NCBI RefSeq assembly: GCF_902806315.1 | Contig: NZ_CADCWD010000015.1 | Location: forward strand, 37,482-101,481 | Direction of reading: 5' to 3' | DNA from: an uncultured Sphingosinicella sp. | GTDB lineage: Bacteria; Pseudomonadota; Alphaproteobacteria; Sphingomonadales; Sphingomonadaceae | DNA: 64,000 nt | Shown here: positions 55,083 through 63,450 of the stretch, in pieces | Layout: every line of letters begins with the position of its first letter | Numbering within the stretch: position 1 is the first letter of the stretch | Position numbers and translations under genes: made by a program | The notes under the pieces: model-generated | What the model saw: the letters and a program-made list of their open reading frames with translations, nothing else | Told to the model about the DNA's origin: nothing | Databases searched by the model: none

Positions 55083-55777
55083 TGGATGACGAAGATGACG
55101 ACGTTCTCCGCCTCGACCCGGAATTCGCCGCCCGGTTCGAACGGGGAGGGCGGGGCCCCTGTCAACTTTACTTAATTTCTCCAGCCGCTTGGGCGCCGGG
55201 ATTCGATGAGCGATTGAAGGCGGCGCTGGACGGCGGAGCGGTTGCCGCCTTCCAGCTTCGGCTGAAGCACGCCAGCGATGACGAGGTTCTCCGTGCGGCG
55301 GAGCAGCTCATGCCGATTTGCGCCAACGCGGATGTGGCCTTCATCCTCAACGACCGCATGGACCTAGCCAAAGCGTGCGGCGCCGACGGCGTCCATCTTG
55401 GCCAGGGCGACGGCGATCCCCGCGAGGCGCGGCGCCTGCTCGGTCCCTCCGCGCAGATCGGCGTCACCTGCCACGACAGCCGCCACCTCGCCATGGAAGC
55501 GGGCGAGGCGGGCGCGGACTATGTGGCGTTCGGCGCTTTCTTTCCGACCAGCACCAAGGATGTCTTTCATCGTCCCGAGCCCTCGATCCTCGGCTGGTGG
55601 ACGACCTTGTTCGAGCTGCCCTGTGTCGCGATCGGTGGCATCACCCCTGAAACCGCGCCCGATCTCATTGAAGCCGGCGCGGACTTTCTCGCCGTCTGCA
55701 ACTCGGTATGGGGTCATGACGCCGGTCCGGCCGCCGCAGTGAGAGCTTTTGAATCACTACTTGGCTCAACGGCTTAG
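55082..55777 (+). CDS. thiE: Thiamine-phosphate synthase
   Basis: Joins HMP-pyrophosphate and thiazole phosphate. The 231-aa TIM-barrel protein has AFQLRLKHASDDE, FILNDRMDLAKACGADGVHL, IGVTCHDSRH and AFGAFFPTSTKD (the phosphate and thiazole sites), and IGGITPETAPDLI. It has an N-terminal extension of about 30 residues that includes an acidic run. GTG at 55079 is an alternative start. Confidence 0.93.
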   Translation: MDDEDDDVLRLDPEFAARFERGGRGPCQLYLISPAAWAPGFDERLKAALDGGAVAAFQLRLKHASDDEVLRAAEQLMPICANADVAFILNDRMDLAKACGADGVHLGQGDGDPREARRLLGPSAQIGVTCHDSRHLAMEAGEAGADYVAFGAFFPTSTKDVFHRPEPSILGWWTTLFELPCVAIGGITPETAPDLIEAGADFLAVCNSVWGHDAGPAAAVRAFESLLGSTA

Positions 55778-55807
55778 CCCGGCTAGCTTGCCCACGTAAT
55801 CGGGGGA

Positions 55808-56839
55808 ATGTCGATGTCGAAGAAGCTGTTCATGGCGGTCGCGGCCGCGTGCATGATCGCGCCGTCGTCGGTGGCCTCAGCGGCCCAGAGCGAACAGCAA
55901 GTCCAGCGGGAGGCCGAGGAAGCCGGCAAGTGGCTGGCGCAGGTTTCCGCTGCGATCCTGGTCGGATCGGAAGGGCTGTTGAGCGTCGCGCCGGAGGCCA
56001 AGCGATTGTTCGAGACTATCGGCAATCCGCAGCAGGCCAAAGCCGCGGCGCCCAAGCTTCGCGCGCTCACTGCTCAGGGCCGGCAAAATGTCGCTAAGGC
56101 CGACGCGATGCTGGCCGCGATCCCGCCGCTCCGCAACGATCTTGCCACGGCTGCAGGCTTCGATCCCGCGAAGATTGTCGATGAGGCCCGCGCGCAGAAC
56201 AAGCAGATCCTCAATCTCCTCGTCACCATGGACGACATGCTGATCGGCATGGAAACCGGCGATGCCGCGAAGATGAAGGCGGCGGCGCCCAAGCTCATCA
56301 CCGGCAGCTTCCTGCTGCTCGACAGCCAGACGCTGATCTACCGCAACCGGCAGGCCGCGCTGCCATCCAATCAGTCGGTGCACCAGACGCTCGGCATCTT
56401 CGTTCAGCTCTACAGAGCGATGGGGATCAGCGGGCGAGGCTGGTATAATGCCCGGCTTGCCGGAGGCGGTAAGGAGGCGGCGCCGTTGCAGCCGCATCTC
56501 CAGGGCGTGGCCCGCCAGCTGCAGGCGCTGACTCGCGCCGGGCGGCTGAACGCCGCGCGCGAGCTCAAGGAGCTTGGATCGGTGCGAGGAGCGATCAGGA
56601 AGGGAAGCGCGCAGGAGCGGCTTCTTGCCGCGTCGGAGCTGGTGATCGGCGAAGAAGAGAAGATGTTCGCGATCGCCGATGAAATGGCGAGTTGGGCAGA
56701 ACGGAATTCCGCCGTCACCGGTGCGACGCTGGCTGCGCAGAAATCGCCGGCCATGGTCGCGGACCTCACCACGTTCGAGGAACGGTTCATGAAGGTCACT
56801 CAGGCGCAGGCGGCGATTCTTGCCGCTCAGCCGAACTAA
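55808..56839 (+). CDS. Secreted helical protein of unknown function
   Basis: A 343-aa protein with a clear signal peptide (MSMSKKLFMAVAAACMIAPS, cleavage near VASAA). The mature part is Ala/Gln/Leu-rich and appears all-helical, with segments such as KLRALTAQGRQNVAKADAML and TLGIFVQLYRAMG. No enzyme motif or lipobox is seen. No family is recognised. It lies 30 nt after thiE but appears functionally separate; its stop overlaps the convergent DUF72 gene. Confidence 0.8.
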   Translation: MSMSKKLFMAVAAACMIAPSSVASAAQSEQQVQREAEEAGKWLAQVSAAILVGSEGLLSVAPEAKRLFETIGNPQQAKAAAPKLRALTAQGRQNVAKADAMLAAIPPLRNDLATAAGFDPAKIVDEARAQNKQILNLLVTMDDMLIGMETGDAAKMKAAAPKLITGSFLLLDSQTLIYRNRQAALPSNQSVHQTLGIFVQLYRAMGISGRGWYNARLAGGGKEAAPLQPHLQGVARQLQALTRAGRLNAARELKELGSVRGAIRKGSAQERLLAASELVIGEEEKMFAIADEMASWAERNSAVTGATLAAQKSPAMVADLTTFEERFMKVTQAQAAILAAQPN

Positions 56840-57579
56840 CGCGCAGCCTGCGCTACCATCGAGCGCAGGGTCAGCGCGTCGTCGATGGCGTGGGCGTGGA
56901 TGTCGTTGTTGAAGTAGCACCAGACGTCCCGGCCGCTGAGTGACTGTTCGACGATCCAGTCGGTCCAGCCGAGCAGGCCTTCGTCTGAATAGCGGCCCCA
57001 ATATTTACCCTCCGTGCCGTGAAAGCGGACATAGGCGATCGGGCCCGACGCCCACCGCGGCGTGGCGGAACCCGGCATGTCGTGGGCGCAGAAGGATATG
57101 CCTTGGCCGTCCAGCAGTTCCAGCACATCCTCGGTCAGCCAGCTTTTCTCGCGGAACTCGAAAACGTGGACGAGGTCGGGCGGGAGCAGCGCGAGAAACT
57201 CCTCCATACGCTCCCGATTGAACGCCCAGCGCGGCGGGAGCTGATAGAGGAGTGGACCGACGGTATGGCCCAGCCTTCGGGCGCGACCGAGAAATTCGTC
57301 AACAGGTTCATGGCATTCCTTCAGCTTCTTCATGTGAGTGATGAAGCGTGGCGCCTTGACGGCGTAGGTGAAGCCGGGCGGTGCCTGCTCGCGCCACTTG
57401 TCGAACGTCTCGGGCTTGGGAAGGCGGTAGAAGCTCGTGTTGAGCTCGACCGTCGAGAAGGTCGCCACATAATGTTCGAACCAGCGCTTCACCGGCAGGC
57501 CTTTGGGGTAAAAGGCCTCCCGCCAGTGCTTGTAGTTCCAGCCTGAACAGCCGATCCGGATCGTGCCAATCTTCTCCAT
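56836..57579 (-). CDS. DUF72 family protein
   Basis: A 247-aa TIM-barrel-like protein. Landmarks are IRIGCSGWNYKHWREAFYP, STVELNTSFYRLP, YAVKAPRFITHMKKL, LYQLPPRW and the C-terminal YFNNDIHAHAIDDAL. These match DUF72, a widespread family without a confirmed activity. Confidence 0.92.
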   Translation of the reverse strand: MEKIGTIRIGCSGWNYKHWREAFYPKGLPVKRWFEHYVATFSTVELNTSFYRLPKPETFDKWREQAPPGFTYAVKAPRFITHMKKLKECHEPVDEFLGRARRLGHTVGPLLYQLPPRWAFNRERMEEFLALLPPDLVHVFEFREKSWLTEDVLELLDGQGISFCAHDMPGSATPRWASGPIAYVRFHGTEGKYWGRYSDEGLLGWTDWIVEQSLSGRDVWCYFNNDIHAHAIDDALTLRSMVAQAAR

Positions 57580-57667
57580 CTTGCCCCGAAGAGCGCGACC
57601 GGCGGAAATAAGTTTCGCCTTCCGCGTTTACACTCCCGACTCAAGTTAGTTTGTGGAGCGTAGCCCC

Positions 57668-58738
57668 GTGCAGAAAACCAATCTCCTCAACGCATTCCTC
57701 CTCGGCACGATGGGGATTGCGGTCGCCGGCGCCGCCGTCGCACAGGATCCCGAGCAGCGGACGAAATCCGCGCCGACCCGCCAAAGCGACGACCCCGCTG
57801 CCCAGCGGCCGATGGACGTCACCGCCGAAAAATTCGACGGCACGGTCTTTCATGCCCAGGTTCTTCTCGACCGCGCCGGCTTTTCGCCGGGCGTGATCGA
57901 CGGCATGGCCGGCATTTCGTTCGAATGGGCGCTGAAGGGCTTCCAGGAGGCGAGGGGCATGCCGGTCACCGGGAAACTCGATCAGCCGACACGCGCCGCG
58001 CTTCTCCAGGATCGCGCCCCCTCGACCCGCCGGCTGCGCATCGACGAGAGCGACGCGCGCGGACCGTTCGGTCCGGTGCCGAAAGAGCCGGAGCAGCAGG
58101 CCAAGCTCGAGCGGCTCGCCTACCGCAACCTGCTCGAGAAGGTAGCGGAGAAGTTCCACACTTCACCCGCGACCATCATCGCGCTCAACAGCCCGGACAT
58201 GGTGCTCAAGGCGGGCACCGTGCTTCGCCTGCCCAACGTTCTTCCCGCGTCCCGCAGCTATGAAGGCGTGAAGCCCGACATCGCGCAGCTGCTCAGCGAT
58301 TTGAACATCAGCGGCAGCCAGCCCAAGGCGGGGCGCGTCGTGGTGGACAAGTCCGACAAGGTCGTCCGCGTGCTCGGTGAAGGCGATCGCCTGCTTGCCC
58401 AGTTCCCGGCGACCATGGGCAGCGAAAAGGATCCGCTTCCGCTCGGCAATTGGAAAGTGAACACAGTCGCCTATAACCCGCCGTTCAAATATCAGCCCCA
58501 GCTCTTCTGGGATGTGGAGGACACCGAGAAGGAGCAGATGCTCCCGCCCGGTCCCAACGGCCCCGTTGGCGTGGTCTGGATCGACCTCAACCGCGAGCAT
58601 ATCGGCATCCACGGCACCAACTCGCCCGAGACGATCAAGCGCGCCGAGAGCCACGGCTGCGTGCGCCTGACCAACTGGGACGCCGCGCGCCTCACGCGCA
58701 TGATCGAGGATGGCATGCGGGTGGTATTCCAGGCCTGA
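57668..58738 (+). CDS. L,D-transpeptidase with peptidoglycan-binding domain
   Basis: A periplasmic enzyme that forms 3-3 peptidoglycan crosslinks or attaches proteins. It has a signal peptide (LLNAFLLGTMGIAVAGAAVA), a PG_binding_1-like domain (about 55-110, VLLDRAGFSPGVIDGMAG), a LysM-like segment (KFHTSPATIIALNS), and the YkuD domain with HIGIHGTNSPETIK and the catalytic Cys in ESHGCVRLTNWD. The GTG at 57668 (356 aa) follows GGAG; GTG at 57653 is possible. Confidence 0.93.
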   Translation: MQKTNLLNAFLLGTMGIAVAGAAVAQDPEQRTKSAPTRQSDDPAAQRPMDVTAEKFDGTVFHAQVLLDRAGFSPGVIDGMAGISFEWALKGFQEARGMPVTGKLDQPTRAALLQDRAPSTRRLRIDESDARGPFGPVPKEPEQQAKLERLAYRNLLEKVAEKFHTSPATIIALNSPDMVLKAGTVLRLPNVLPASRSYEGVKPDIAQLLSDLNISGSQPKAGRVVVDKSDKVVRVLGEGDRLLAQFPATMGSEKDPLPLGNWKVNTVAYNPPFKYQPQLFWDVEDTEKEQMLPPGPNGPVGVVWIDLNREHIGIHGTNSPETIKRAESHGCVRLTNWDAARLTRMIEDGMRVVFQA

Positions 58739-58756
58739 TCTGGATAAGCTTCCCGG

Positions 58757-59392
58757 ATGGGGAAGCTGAAGCTCATCCTGTCTAATCTGGTCACCGCAGT
58801 CATTGTGGCGGTGGTGACCAGCGCTTTCTGGATCAGCGCCTACGGTAACGGCTCCAGGGAAGCCGAGCGGGTCGAGCCCGCTGCCGAAACGGCGGAGAAG
58901 GCTTCCTCGACTGCGGAGGCTCGCGACGAGGTTTCGCTTGCGCCTTCAGGTCTCGCCGTCCCGGTGACCGGCATCAAGTCGGCCAATCTCATCGACACCT
59001 ACACCCACTCGCGCGGCGGCGGGAGCCGTTCGCACGATGCGATCGACATCATGGCCGATCACGGCACCCCGGTTGTCGCGGCCGCGCCCGGCAAGCTGGA
59101 GAAACTTTACTTCAGCAAGGGCGGCGGCGGCATCAGCGCCTATGTCCGCTCCACCGACGGGCAATGGCTCTATTACTACGCCCACCTCCAGGATTACGCC
59201 CCTGGCCTCAAGGAAGGTCAGACGATAAAGCGCGGCGACCCGATCGGCCGCGTGGGCGTCACCGGCAATTCCAATCCCGACGGCCCGCACCTCCACTTCG
59301 CGGTCTACCGCATGAAGCGTGGTGAGAAGTGGCATGAGGGGACGCCGGTGAACCCTTATCCGCTCCTTGCCGGGAAGAGGTCCGGCGGCTAA
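58757..59392 (+). CDS. M23 family (LytM) metallopeptidase, membrane-anchored
   Basis: A 211-aa protein with one N-terminal helix (ILSNLVTAVIVAVVTSAFWI), a Glu/Ala-rich linker and a C-terminal LytM domain. The zinc ligands appear in SRSHDAIDIMADHG (His and Asp) and GPHLHFAVY (HxH). It follows the L,D-transpeptidase by 18 nt, so both envelope enzymes are likely co-transcribed. It could be an endopeptidase. Confidence 0.9.
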   Translation: MGKLKLILSNLVTAVIVAVVTSAFWISAYGNGSREAERVEPAAETAEKASSTAEARDEVSLAPSGLAVPVTGIKSANLIDTYTHSRGGGSRSHDAIDIMADHGTPVVAAAPGKLEKLYFSKGGGGISAYVRSTDGQWLYYYAHLQDYAPGLKEGQTIKRGDPIGRVGVTGNSNPDGPHLHFAVYRMKRGEKWHEGTPVNPYPLLAGKRSGG

Positions 59393-59428
59393 GGCCCGCC
59401 CGGCTCTTTTCCAACCAGTGAGTTCCCC

Positions 59429-59992
59429 ATGAAGATCAGCGGCGTGGACATTCGTCCCGGCAACATCATCGAATATGAAGGCGGCATCTGGCGCGCGGTG
59501 AAGATCCAGCACACGCAACCGGGCAAGGGCGGCGCGTACATGCAGGTCGAAATGAAGAACCTCATCGACGGCCGCAAGAACAATGTCCGCTTCCGTTCGG
59601 CCGAGACGGTGGAGCGCGTTCGCCTCGACACCAAGGACTTCCAGTTCCTGTTCAAGGACGGCGACATGCTGACCTTCATGGACAAGGAGAGCTACGAGCA
59701 GATCACGCTGCCGAGCGACCTGCTCGGTGACGCCGCCGCCTTCCTGCAGGATGGCATGGACGTGGTGATGGAGCTCTATGACGAGCGCCCGATCAGCGTG
59801 CAACTCCCGGACACGATCGAAGCGACGATCGTGGAGGCAGACGCCGTTGTGAAGGGCCAGACCGCGTCCTCCAGCTACAAGCCGGCGATTCTCGAGAACG
59901 GCGTCCGCGTCATGGTCCCGCCGCACATCGGTGCGGGAACCCGGATCGTCGTCGACGTTTACGAACAGACCTACGTCCGTAGAGCGGATTAA
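59429..59992 (+). CDS. efp: Translation elongation factor P
   Basis: Relieves ribosome stalling at polyproline. The 187-aa, three-domain protein begins [19 protein letters not shown]. Domain I carries [14 protein letters not shown] with the Lys at the tip that is modified in many bacteria. A modifying epmA is not visible in this window. Confidence 0.97.
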   Translation: MKISGVDIRPGNIIEYEGGIWRAVKIQHTQPGKGGAYMQVEMKNLIDGRKNNVRFRSAETVERVRLDTKDFQFLFKDGDMLTFMDKESYEQITLPSDLLGDAAAFLQDGMDVVMELYDERPISVQLPDTIEATIVEADAVVKGQTASSSYKPAILENGVRVMVPPHIGAGTRIVVDVYEQTYVRRAD

Positions 59993-59995
59993 AGC

Positions 59996-60106
59996 TTCCC
60001 CTTCCTTTCAAAGGAGGGGATCGAGGGGTGGGTGCTGGCCAGCGAAGAACGCGCCACCTCCCCGTATCACCCACCCCCAACCCCTCCCTTGAAAGGGAGG
60101 GGGGAG
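59996..60106. repeat. Inverted repeat with 39-nt imperfect arms between efp and the inositol-monophosphatase gene
   Basis: Arm 1 (59996-60034) and arm 2 (60068-60106) are imperfect reverse complements. Each contains a [20 protein letters not shown] palindrome and a GGGTGGGTG block. The spacer is 33 nt. It resembles a dispersed palindromic repeat of sphingomonad genomes (from memory). Each arm can also fold on its own. Confidence 0.75.
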
Positions 60107-60111
60107 ATTGC

Positions 60112-60936
60112 ATGGTTTCCCACTCAGGCCTCATCACCGTCATGCAGCGCGCCGCCCGCAAGGCCGCGCCGCGCATCCGCCGCGATTTCGGCGAGGTCGA
60201 GCAGCTCCAGGTCAGCCGCAAGGGCCCGGCGGACTTCGTCTCCATGGCCGACAAGCGCGCCGAGCAAACCCTGGTCGAGGAACTGCGGCATGCACGTCCG
60301 GACTGGGGCTTCCACCTCGAGGAGGGCGGCACCATCGAGGGCGATCCGTCCAAACCGCGCTGGATCATCGATCCGATCGACGGCACTTCCAACTTCCTCC
60401 ACGGCATTCCCCATTTCTCCATGTCGATCGCCGTCCAGGAGCCGAAGCTCGGCGGGGCGGGGGGCTGGGGCGATGTCACCCAAGGCCTCGTTTACCAGCC
60501 GCTGACCGACGAGAGCTTCTGGGCGGAAAAGGGCAGGGGCTCCTGGCTCAACGAGCGGCGTCTGCGAGTCTCCTCACGCCGCGATCTCGCGGACACCTTG
60601 ATCGCGACGGGCATTCCCTATTTCGGGCACGGCGATCTCGGCCGCTTCAACCGAATCCTGAACGCGGTCTCACCCTACGTCGCGGGAATCCGCCGCTTCG
60701 GGTCGGCCGCGCTCGACCTCGCCTGGGTAGCCGCCGGCCGCTTTGACGGCTTCTGGGAGGAAGATCTCCAGATGTGGGACATCGCCGCCGGCATCCTGCT
60801 GGTGCGGGAGGCTGGGGGCTTCGTCACGGACTTCCGCGGGGCCGACAAGGCACTGGAGACCGGTCAGGTGCTCGCAGCCAACGACCAAATCCACTCCAAG
60901 CTGCACAAGCTGGTCGCCAACTCGCTTCGCGGCTGA
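60112..60936 (+). CDS. Inositol monophosphatase family protein
   Basis: A 274-aa Mg-dependent phosphatase of the SuhB/CysQ superfamily. Motifs are FHLEEGG (Glu), WIIDPIDGTSNFLHGIPHF and EDLQMWDIAAGILLVREAGG. It probably acts on inositol phosphate or a similar sugar phosphate. The ATG at 60112 has GGGAGGGGGGAG upstream, supplied by the arm of the inverted repeat, so the repeat provides the ribosome binding site. Confidence 0.93.
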   Translation: MVSHSGLITVMQRAARKAAPRIRRDFGEVEQLQVSRKGPADFVSMADKRAEQTLVEELRHARPDWGFHLEEGGTIEGDPSKPRWIIDPIDGTSNFLHGIPHFSMSIAVQEPKLGGAGGWGDVTQGLVYQPLTDESFWAEKGRGSWLNERRLRVSSRRDLADTLIATGIPYFGHGDLGRFNRILNAVSPYVAGIRRFGSAALDLAWVAAGRFDGFWEEDLQMWDIAAGILLVREAGGFVTDFRGADKALETGQVLAANDQIHSKLHKLVANSLRG

Positions 60937-60957
60937 TCGCGCCGGGCTCGGCTCGTC

Positions 60958-60972
60958 TTAACATCCTGTTAA
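60958..60972 (+). promoter_or_regulatory. CtrA-type box upstream of rlpA
   Basis: TTAA-CATCCTG-TTAA is a perfect TTAA-N7-TTAA match to the alphaproteobacterial CtrA consensus. It lies 49 nt before the rlpA ATG, in the gap after the phosphatase gene. CtrA control of this cell-wall gene is inferred. Confidence 0.55.
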
Positions 60973-61021
60973 CCTATCTTATTCCGCGGAACGGCGGGGT
61001 GAGCCCGTTCGCTTTCCCATC

Positions 61022-61582
61022 ATGCCAAGAGAGCCTCGCATCCATCCAAGCCGCTTCCGGCGATTGCGGGCGTTAAGGCGCCTCAGGATCCAGCGGTGGC
61101 ACCTCAGGACCGCCTTGATGGCGACCACGCCGACCGCTGCCCTGCTGGGCTTCGGCGGCATGGCGATACCCAAGGTGGCGGTGCCGGTCGCGGTTGCTGC
61201 AACAGCCGTGCCGGCCACCGCTCAGGCGATCGAGTTGGTGGCAAAGCCCAAGGGCCAAGTTCCTGACGAGCCGCCGCTCGCGCATGACGTCGAAACCGTG
61301 GAAGCCAGCTATTATGGCCACGGGTTTGCCGGCAGGCCGACTGCGAGTGGCGAGATCTTCGACCCCTCGCTGCTCACGGCGGCGCACAAGACGTTTCCGC
61401 TGGGCACGCTGGTCAAAGTGACGGAGGCGCTGAGCGGCAAGAGCGTAGTCGTTCGCATCAACGATCGCGGCCCTTATCATGGCGACCGGGCGATCGACCT
61501 TTCCCAAGCCGCGGCGGAGCAGCTTGGCATCGTCACCACGGGCACCGGCAAGGTGGCTCTGACCCTGCTCAGCCAGGCCTGA
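61022..61582 (+). CDS. rlpA: RlpA-like septal protein (double-psi beta-barrel)
   Basis: A 186-aa exported protein. A long basic N-terminus (PREPRIHPSRFRRLRALRRL) precedes the hydrophobic signal-like stretch LLGFGGMAIPKVAVPVAVAA. The RlpA DPBB domain follows: ASYYGHGFAGRPTASGEIFD, AAHKTFPLGTLVKVT, VVVRINDRGPYHGDRAIDLS. RlpA is a septal transglycosylase on denuded glycans in some bacteria. No SPOR domain is present. Confidence 0.88.
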   Translation: MPREPRIHPSRFRRLRALRRLRIQRWHLRTALMATTPTAALLGFGGMAIPKVAVPVAVAATAVPATAQAIELVAKPKGQVPDEPPLAHDVETVEASYYGHGFAGRPTASGEIFDPSLLTAAHKTFPLGTLVKVTEALSGKSVVVRINDRGPYHGDRAIDLSQAAAEQLGIVTTGTGKVALTLLSQA

Positions 61583-61595
61583 TCGGGCCGGCTTT

Positions 61596-61817
61596 CGGAA
61601 CGCGGCCGAGTGGCCAAGCTGGAGGTGCTGGACGATCTCTGGCTGTGTTCCGCTTTCGAGGCTGGAAACACCGGCAGCTAAGTATTTGAACGGGCATGGG
61701 TTCAAGGCCGCTCGGCGACACCCTATCTCCAGCTTGCCAGCCGCTGAGACAGGGCCCTTTTCCGAGCCCTGCTAAGCGGTTGCGGTGGCCCGTCCGCTGG
61801 CCTAGAAGCCGCCGCAA
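61596..61817 (+). ncRNA. Structured leader RNA upstream of nuoA, unassigned
   Basis: About 260 nt separate rlpA from nuoA, with no gene. Predicted stems: CGGAACGCGGCC (61596-61607) with GGCTGTGTTCCG (61641-61652), 12 bp including two G-U pairs. CAAGCTGGAG (61615-61624) pairs with CTCCAGCTTG (61727-61736). TTGAAC pairs with GTTCAA (61686-61705). CAGGGC (61750-61755) pairs with GCCCTG (61766-61771). TTGCGGTGGC (61780-61789) pairs with GCCGCCGCAA (61808-61817), just before the RBS. GTGTTCC (61645-61651) could instead pair with GGAAACAC (61664-61671), so alternative folds exist. It is not a tRNA. Confidence 0.5.
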
Positions 61818-61841
61818 GCTGACCTCCTGGAGTTTTCCTCG

Positions 61842-62219
61842 ATGGCGTCCACCGCCGCCGAATATCTGCCGATCCTGCTGTTCCTTGGCGTCGCTCTCGC
61901 TTTGTCGACCTCGTTCGTCTTCCTGCCGATGATCGCGGCGCGCTTCACCGGCGCGAGCAACCCCTATCCGGACAAGCTTGCCGAATATGAATGCGGCTTT
62001 CCAGCCTTCGAGGACAGCCGCTCGCAGTTCGACGTGCGCTTCTACCTCGTCGCAATCCTGTTCATTATCTTCGATCTGGAAGCCGCTTTCCTCTTCCCAT
62101 GGGCGGTGTCGCTCGGGACGATCGGCATCGCCGGCTGGGCCGCGATGATGATCTTCCTGGTCGAGCTCACTTTGGGCTTCGTCTATGCATGGAAGAAGGG
62201 AGCGCTCGAATGGGAGTGA
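61842..62219 (+). CDS. nuoA: NADH-quinone oxidoreductase subunit A
   Basis: A complex I membrane-arm subunit, 125 aa with three helices. It contains [20 protein letters not shown] and [20 protein letters not shown], the NuoA signature. GGAG at 61829-61832 precedes the ATG by nine nt. It is the first gene of the nuo operon and overlaps nuoB by 10 nt. Confidence 0.97.
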   Translation: MASTAAEYLPILLFLGVALALSTSFVFLPMIAARFTGASNPYPDKLAEYECGFPAFEDSRSQFDVRFYLVAILFIIFDLEAAFLFPWAVSLGTIGIAGWAAMMIFLVELTLGFVYAWKKGALEWE

Positions 62220-62764
62220 TCCTCGACCCCCGCCACGAGAACCAGCGCCCGGCCGACCTTCAGCAGCCGGATCCTGAATTCTTCAACCAGATGCAGTCCG
62301 AAGTGGCCGACAAGGGCTTCCTCGTCACTTCGACCGAGGACCTGTTTCAGTGGGCGCGCACCGGCTCGCTGTGGTGGATGACCTTCGGCCTCGCCTGCTG
62401 CGCGGTCGAGATGATCCATGTGAACATGCCGCGCTACGACCTTGAAAGGTTTGGAGTCGCGCCGCGTGCATCCCCGCGCCAATCCGACGTCATGATCGTC
62501 GCCGGCACGCTCTGCAACAAGATGGCTCCGGCGCTCCGCCGCGTTTACGATCAGATGTCCGAGCCGCGCTACGTGATCTCGATGGGCAGCTGCGCGAACG
62601 GCGGCGGCTACTATCATTACAGCTATTCTGTCGTCCGCGGCTGCGATCGTATCGTGCCCGTCGACATTTACGTGCCGGGCTGCCCGCCGACAGCCGAAGC
62701 GCTTCTCTACGGCATCATGCAGCTGCAGCGGAAGATCCGCCGCGTCGGCACGATCGAACGTTGA
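62210..62764 (+). CDS. nuoB: NADH-quinone oxidoreductase subunit B
   Basis: Carries the N2 4Fe-4S cluster of complex I. The 184-aa protein has [13 protein letters not shown] (two Cys), [19 protein letters not shown] and [17 protein letters not shown] (remaining Cys). The start ATG at 62210 lies inside the nuoA end; the frame is open further upstream but unlike NuoB. Confidence 0.97.
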   Translation: MGVILDPRHENQRPADLQQPDPEFFNQMQSEVADKGFLVTSTEDLFQWARTGSLWWMTFGLACCAVEMIHVNMPRYDLERFGVAPRASPRQSDVMIVAGTLCNKMAPALRRVYDQMSEPRYVISMGSCANGGGYYHYSYSVVRGCDRIVPVDIYVPGCPPTAEALLYGIMQLQRKIRRVGTIER

Positions 62765-62781
62765 TGGGCGAGCGCTGAACC

Positions 62782-63450
62782 ATGCCCCGCACCTCCGCAC
62801 CCCTCATCGCTCCTCGCGAAGGCATCCTTGACGAGGTGAAGGCCGCGCTCGGCGACGCCTTCATCGAGGCGAAGCATGCCGCGTTCGAGGATTCGATCAC
62901 GGTCCGGCGCGAGAGCATCGTCGAGGTGTGCCGCACCTTGCGCGACCGCTTCGAATATCAGCAACTGATGGAGATTGCGGGCGTCGATTATCCGCAGCGT
63001 CCCGAGCGGTTCGACGTCGTCTATCATCTCCTCTCCCTGACCAGGAACCACCGCATCCGCGTTCGTGTGACGACGGACGAAGACATGCCGGTGCCGTCCG
63101 TGACCGGGCTGTGGCCGGTCGCCGGCTGGCTGGAGCGCGAGATCTTCGACATGTTCGGCGTGCTGTTCGAGGGCAACGAGGACCTGCGCCGCATCCTCAC
63201 CGATTACGGCTTTCGCGGCCACCCGCTGCGCAAGGACTTCCCGCTCTCGGGCTATGTCGAGATGCGCTACTCCGAGGAGCAGAAGCGCGTCGTCTACGAG
63301 CCGGTGCGGCTCGCTCAGGACTTCCGCAGCTTCGACTTTCTCAGCCCCTGGGAAGGTGCCGAATATATCCTGCCGGGTGACGAAAAGGTCGGCGGTCAGG
63401 CGCCCGGCGCGCCGACCACCGCGCCCGCGGCCGGAGAGCCGAAGAAATGA
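62782..63450 (+). CDS. nuoC: NADH-quinone oxidoreductase subunit C
   Basis: A hydrophilic subunit, 222 aa, with the 30-kDa subunit signature [20 protein letters not shown] and [21 protein letters not shown] short Ala/Pro-rich tail closes it. It overlaps nuoD as ATGA and is not fused to it. Confidence 0.97.
   Translation: MPRTSAPLIAPREGILDEVKAALGDAFIEAKHAAFEDSITVRRESIVEVCRTLRDRFEYQQLMEIAGVDYPQRPERFDVVYHLLSLTRNHRIRVRVTTDEDMPVPSVTGLWPVAGWLEREIFDMFGVLFEGNEDLRRILTDYGFRGHPLRKDFPLSGYVEMRYSEEQKRVVYEPVRLAQDFRSFDFLSPWEGAEYILPGDEKVGGQAPGAPTTAPAAGEPKK

Noticed and set aside
61583..61720. A possible type II tRNA or tmRNA, because of GGCCGAGTGGCC and GGTTCAA-like pieces
   Set aside because: No anticodon stem, no matching acceptor stem and no CCA at the right spacing. 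The pieces pair elsewhere in the leader, so it was listed as an unassigned structured RNA.
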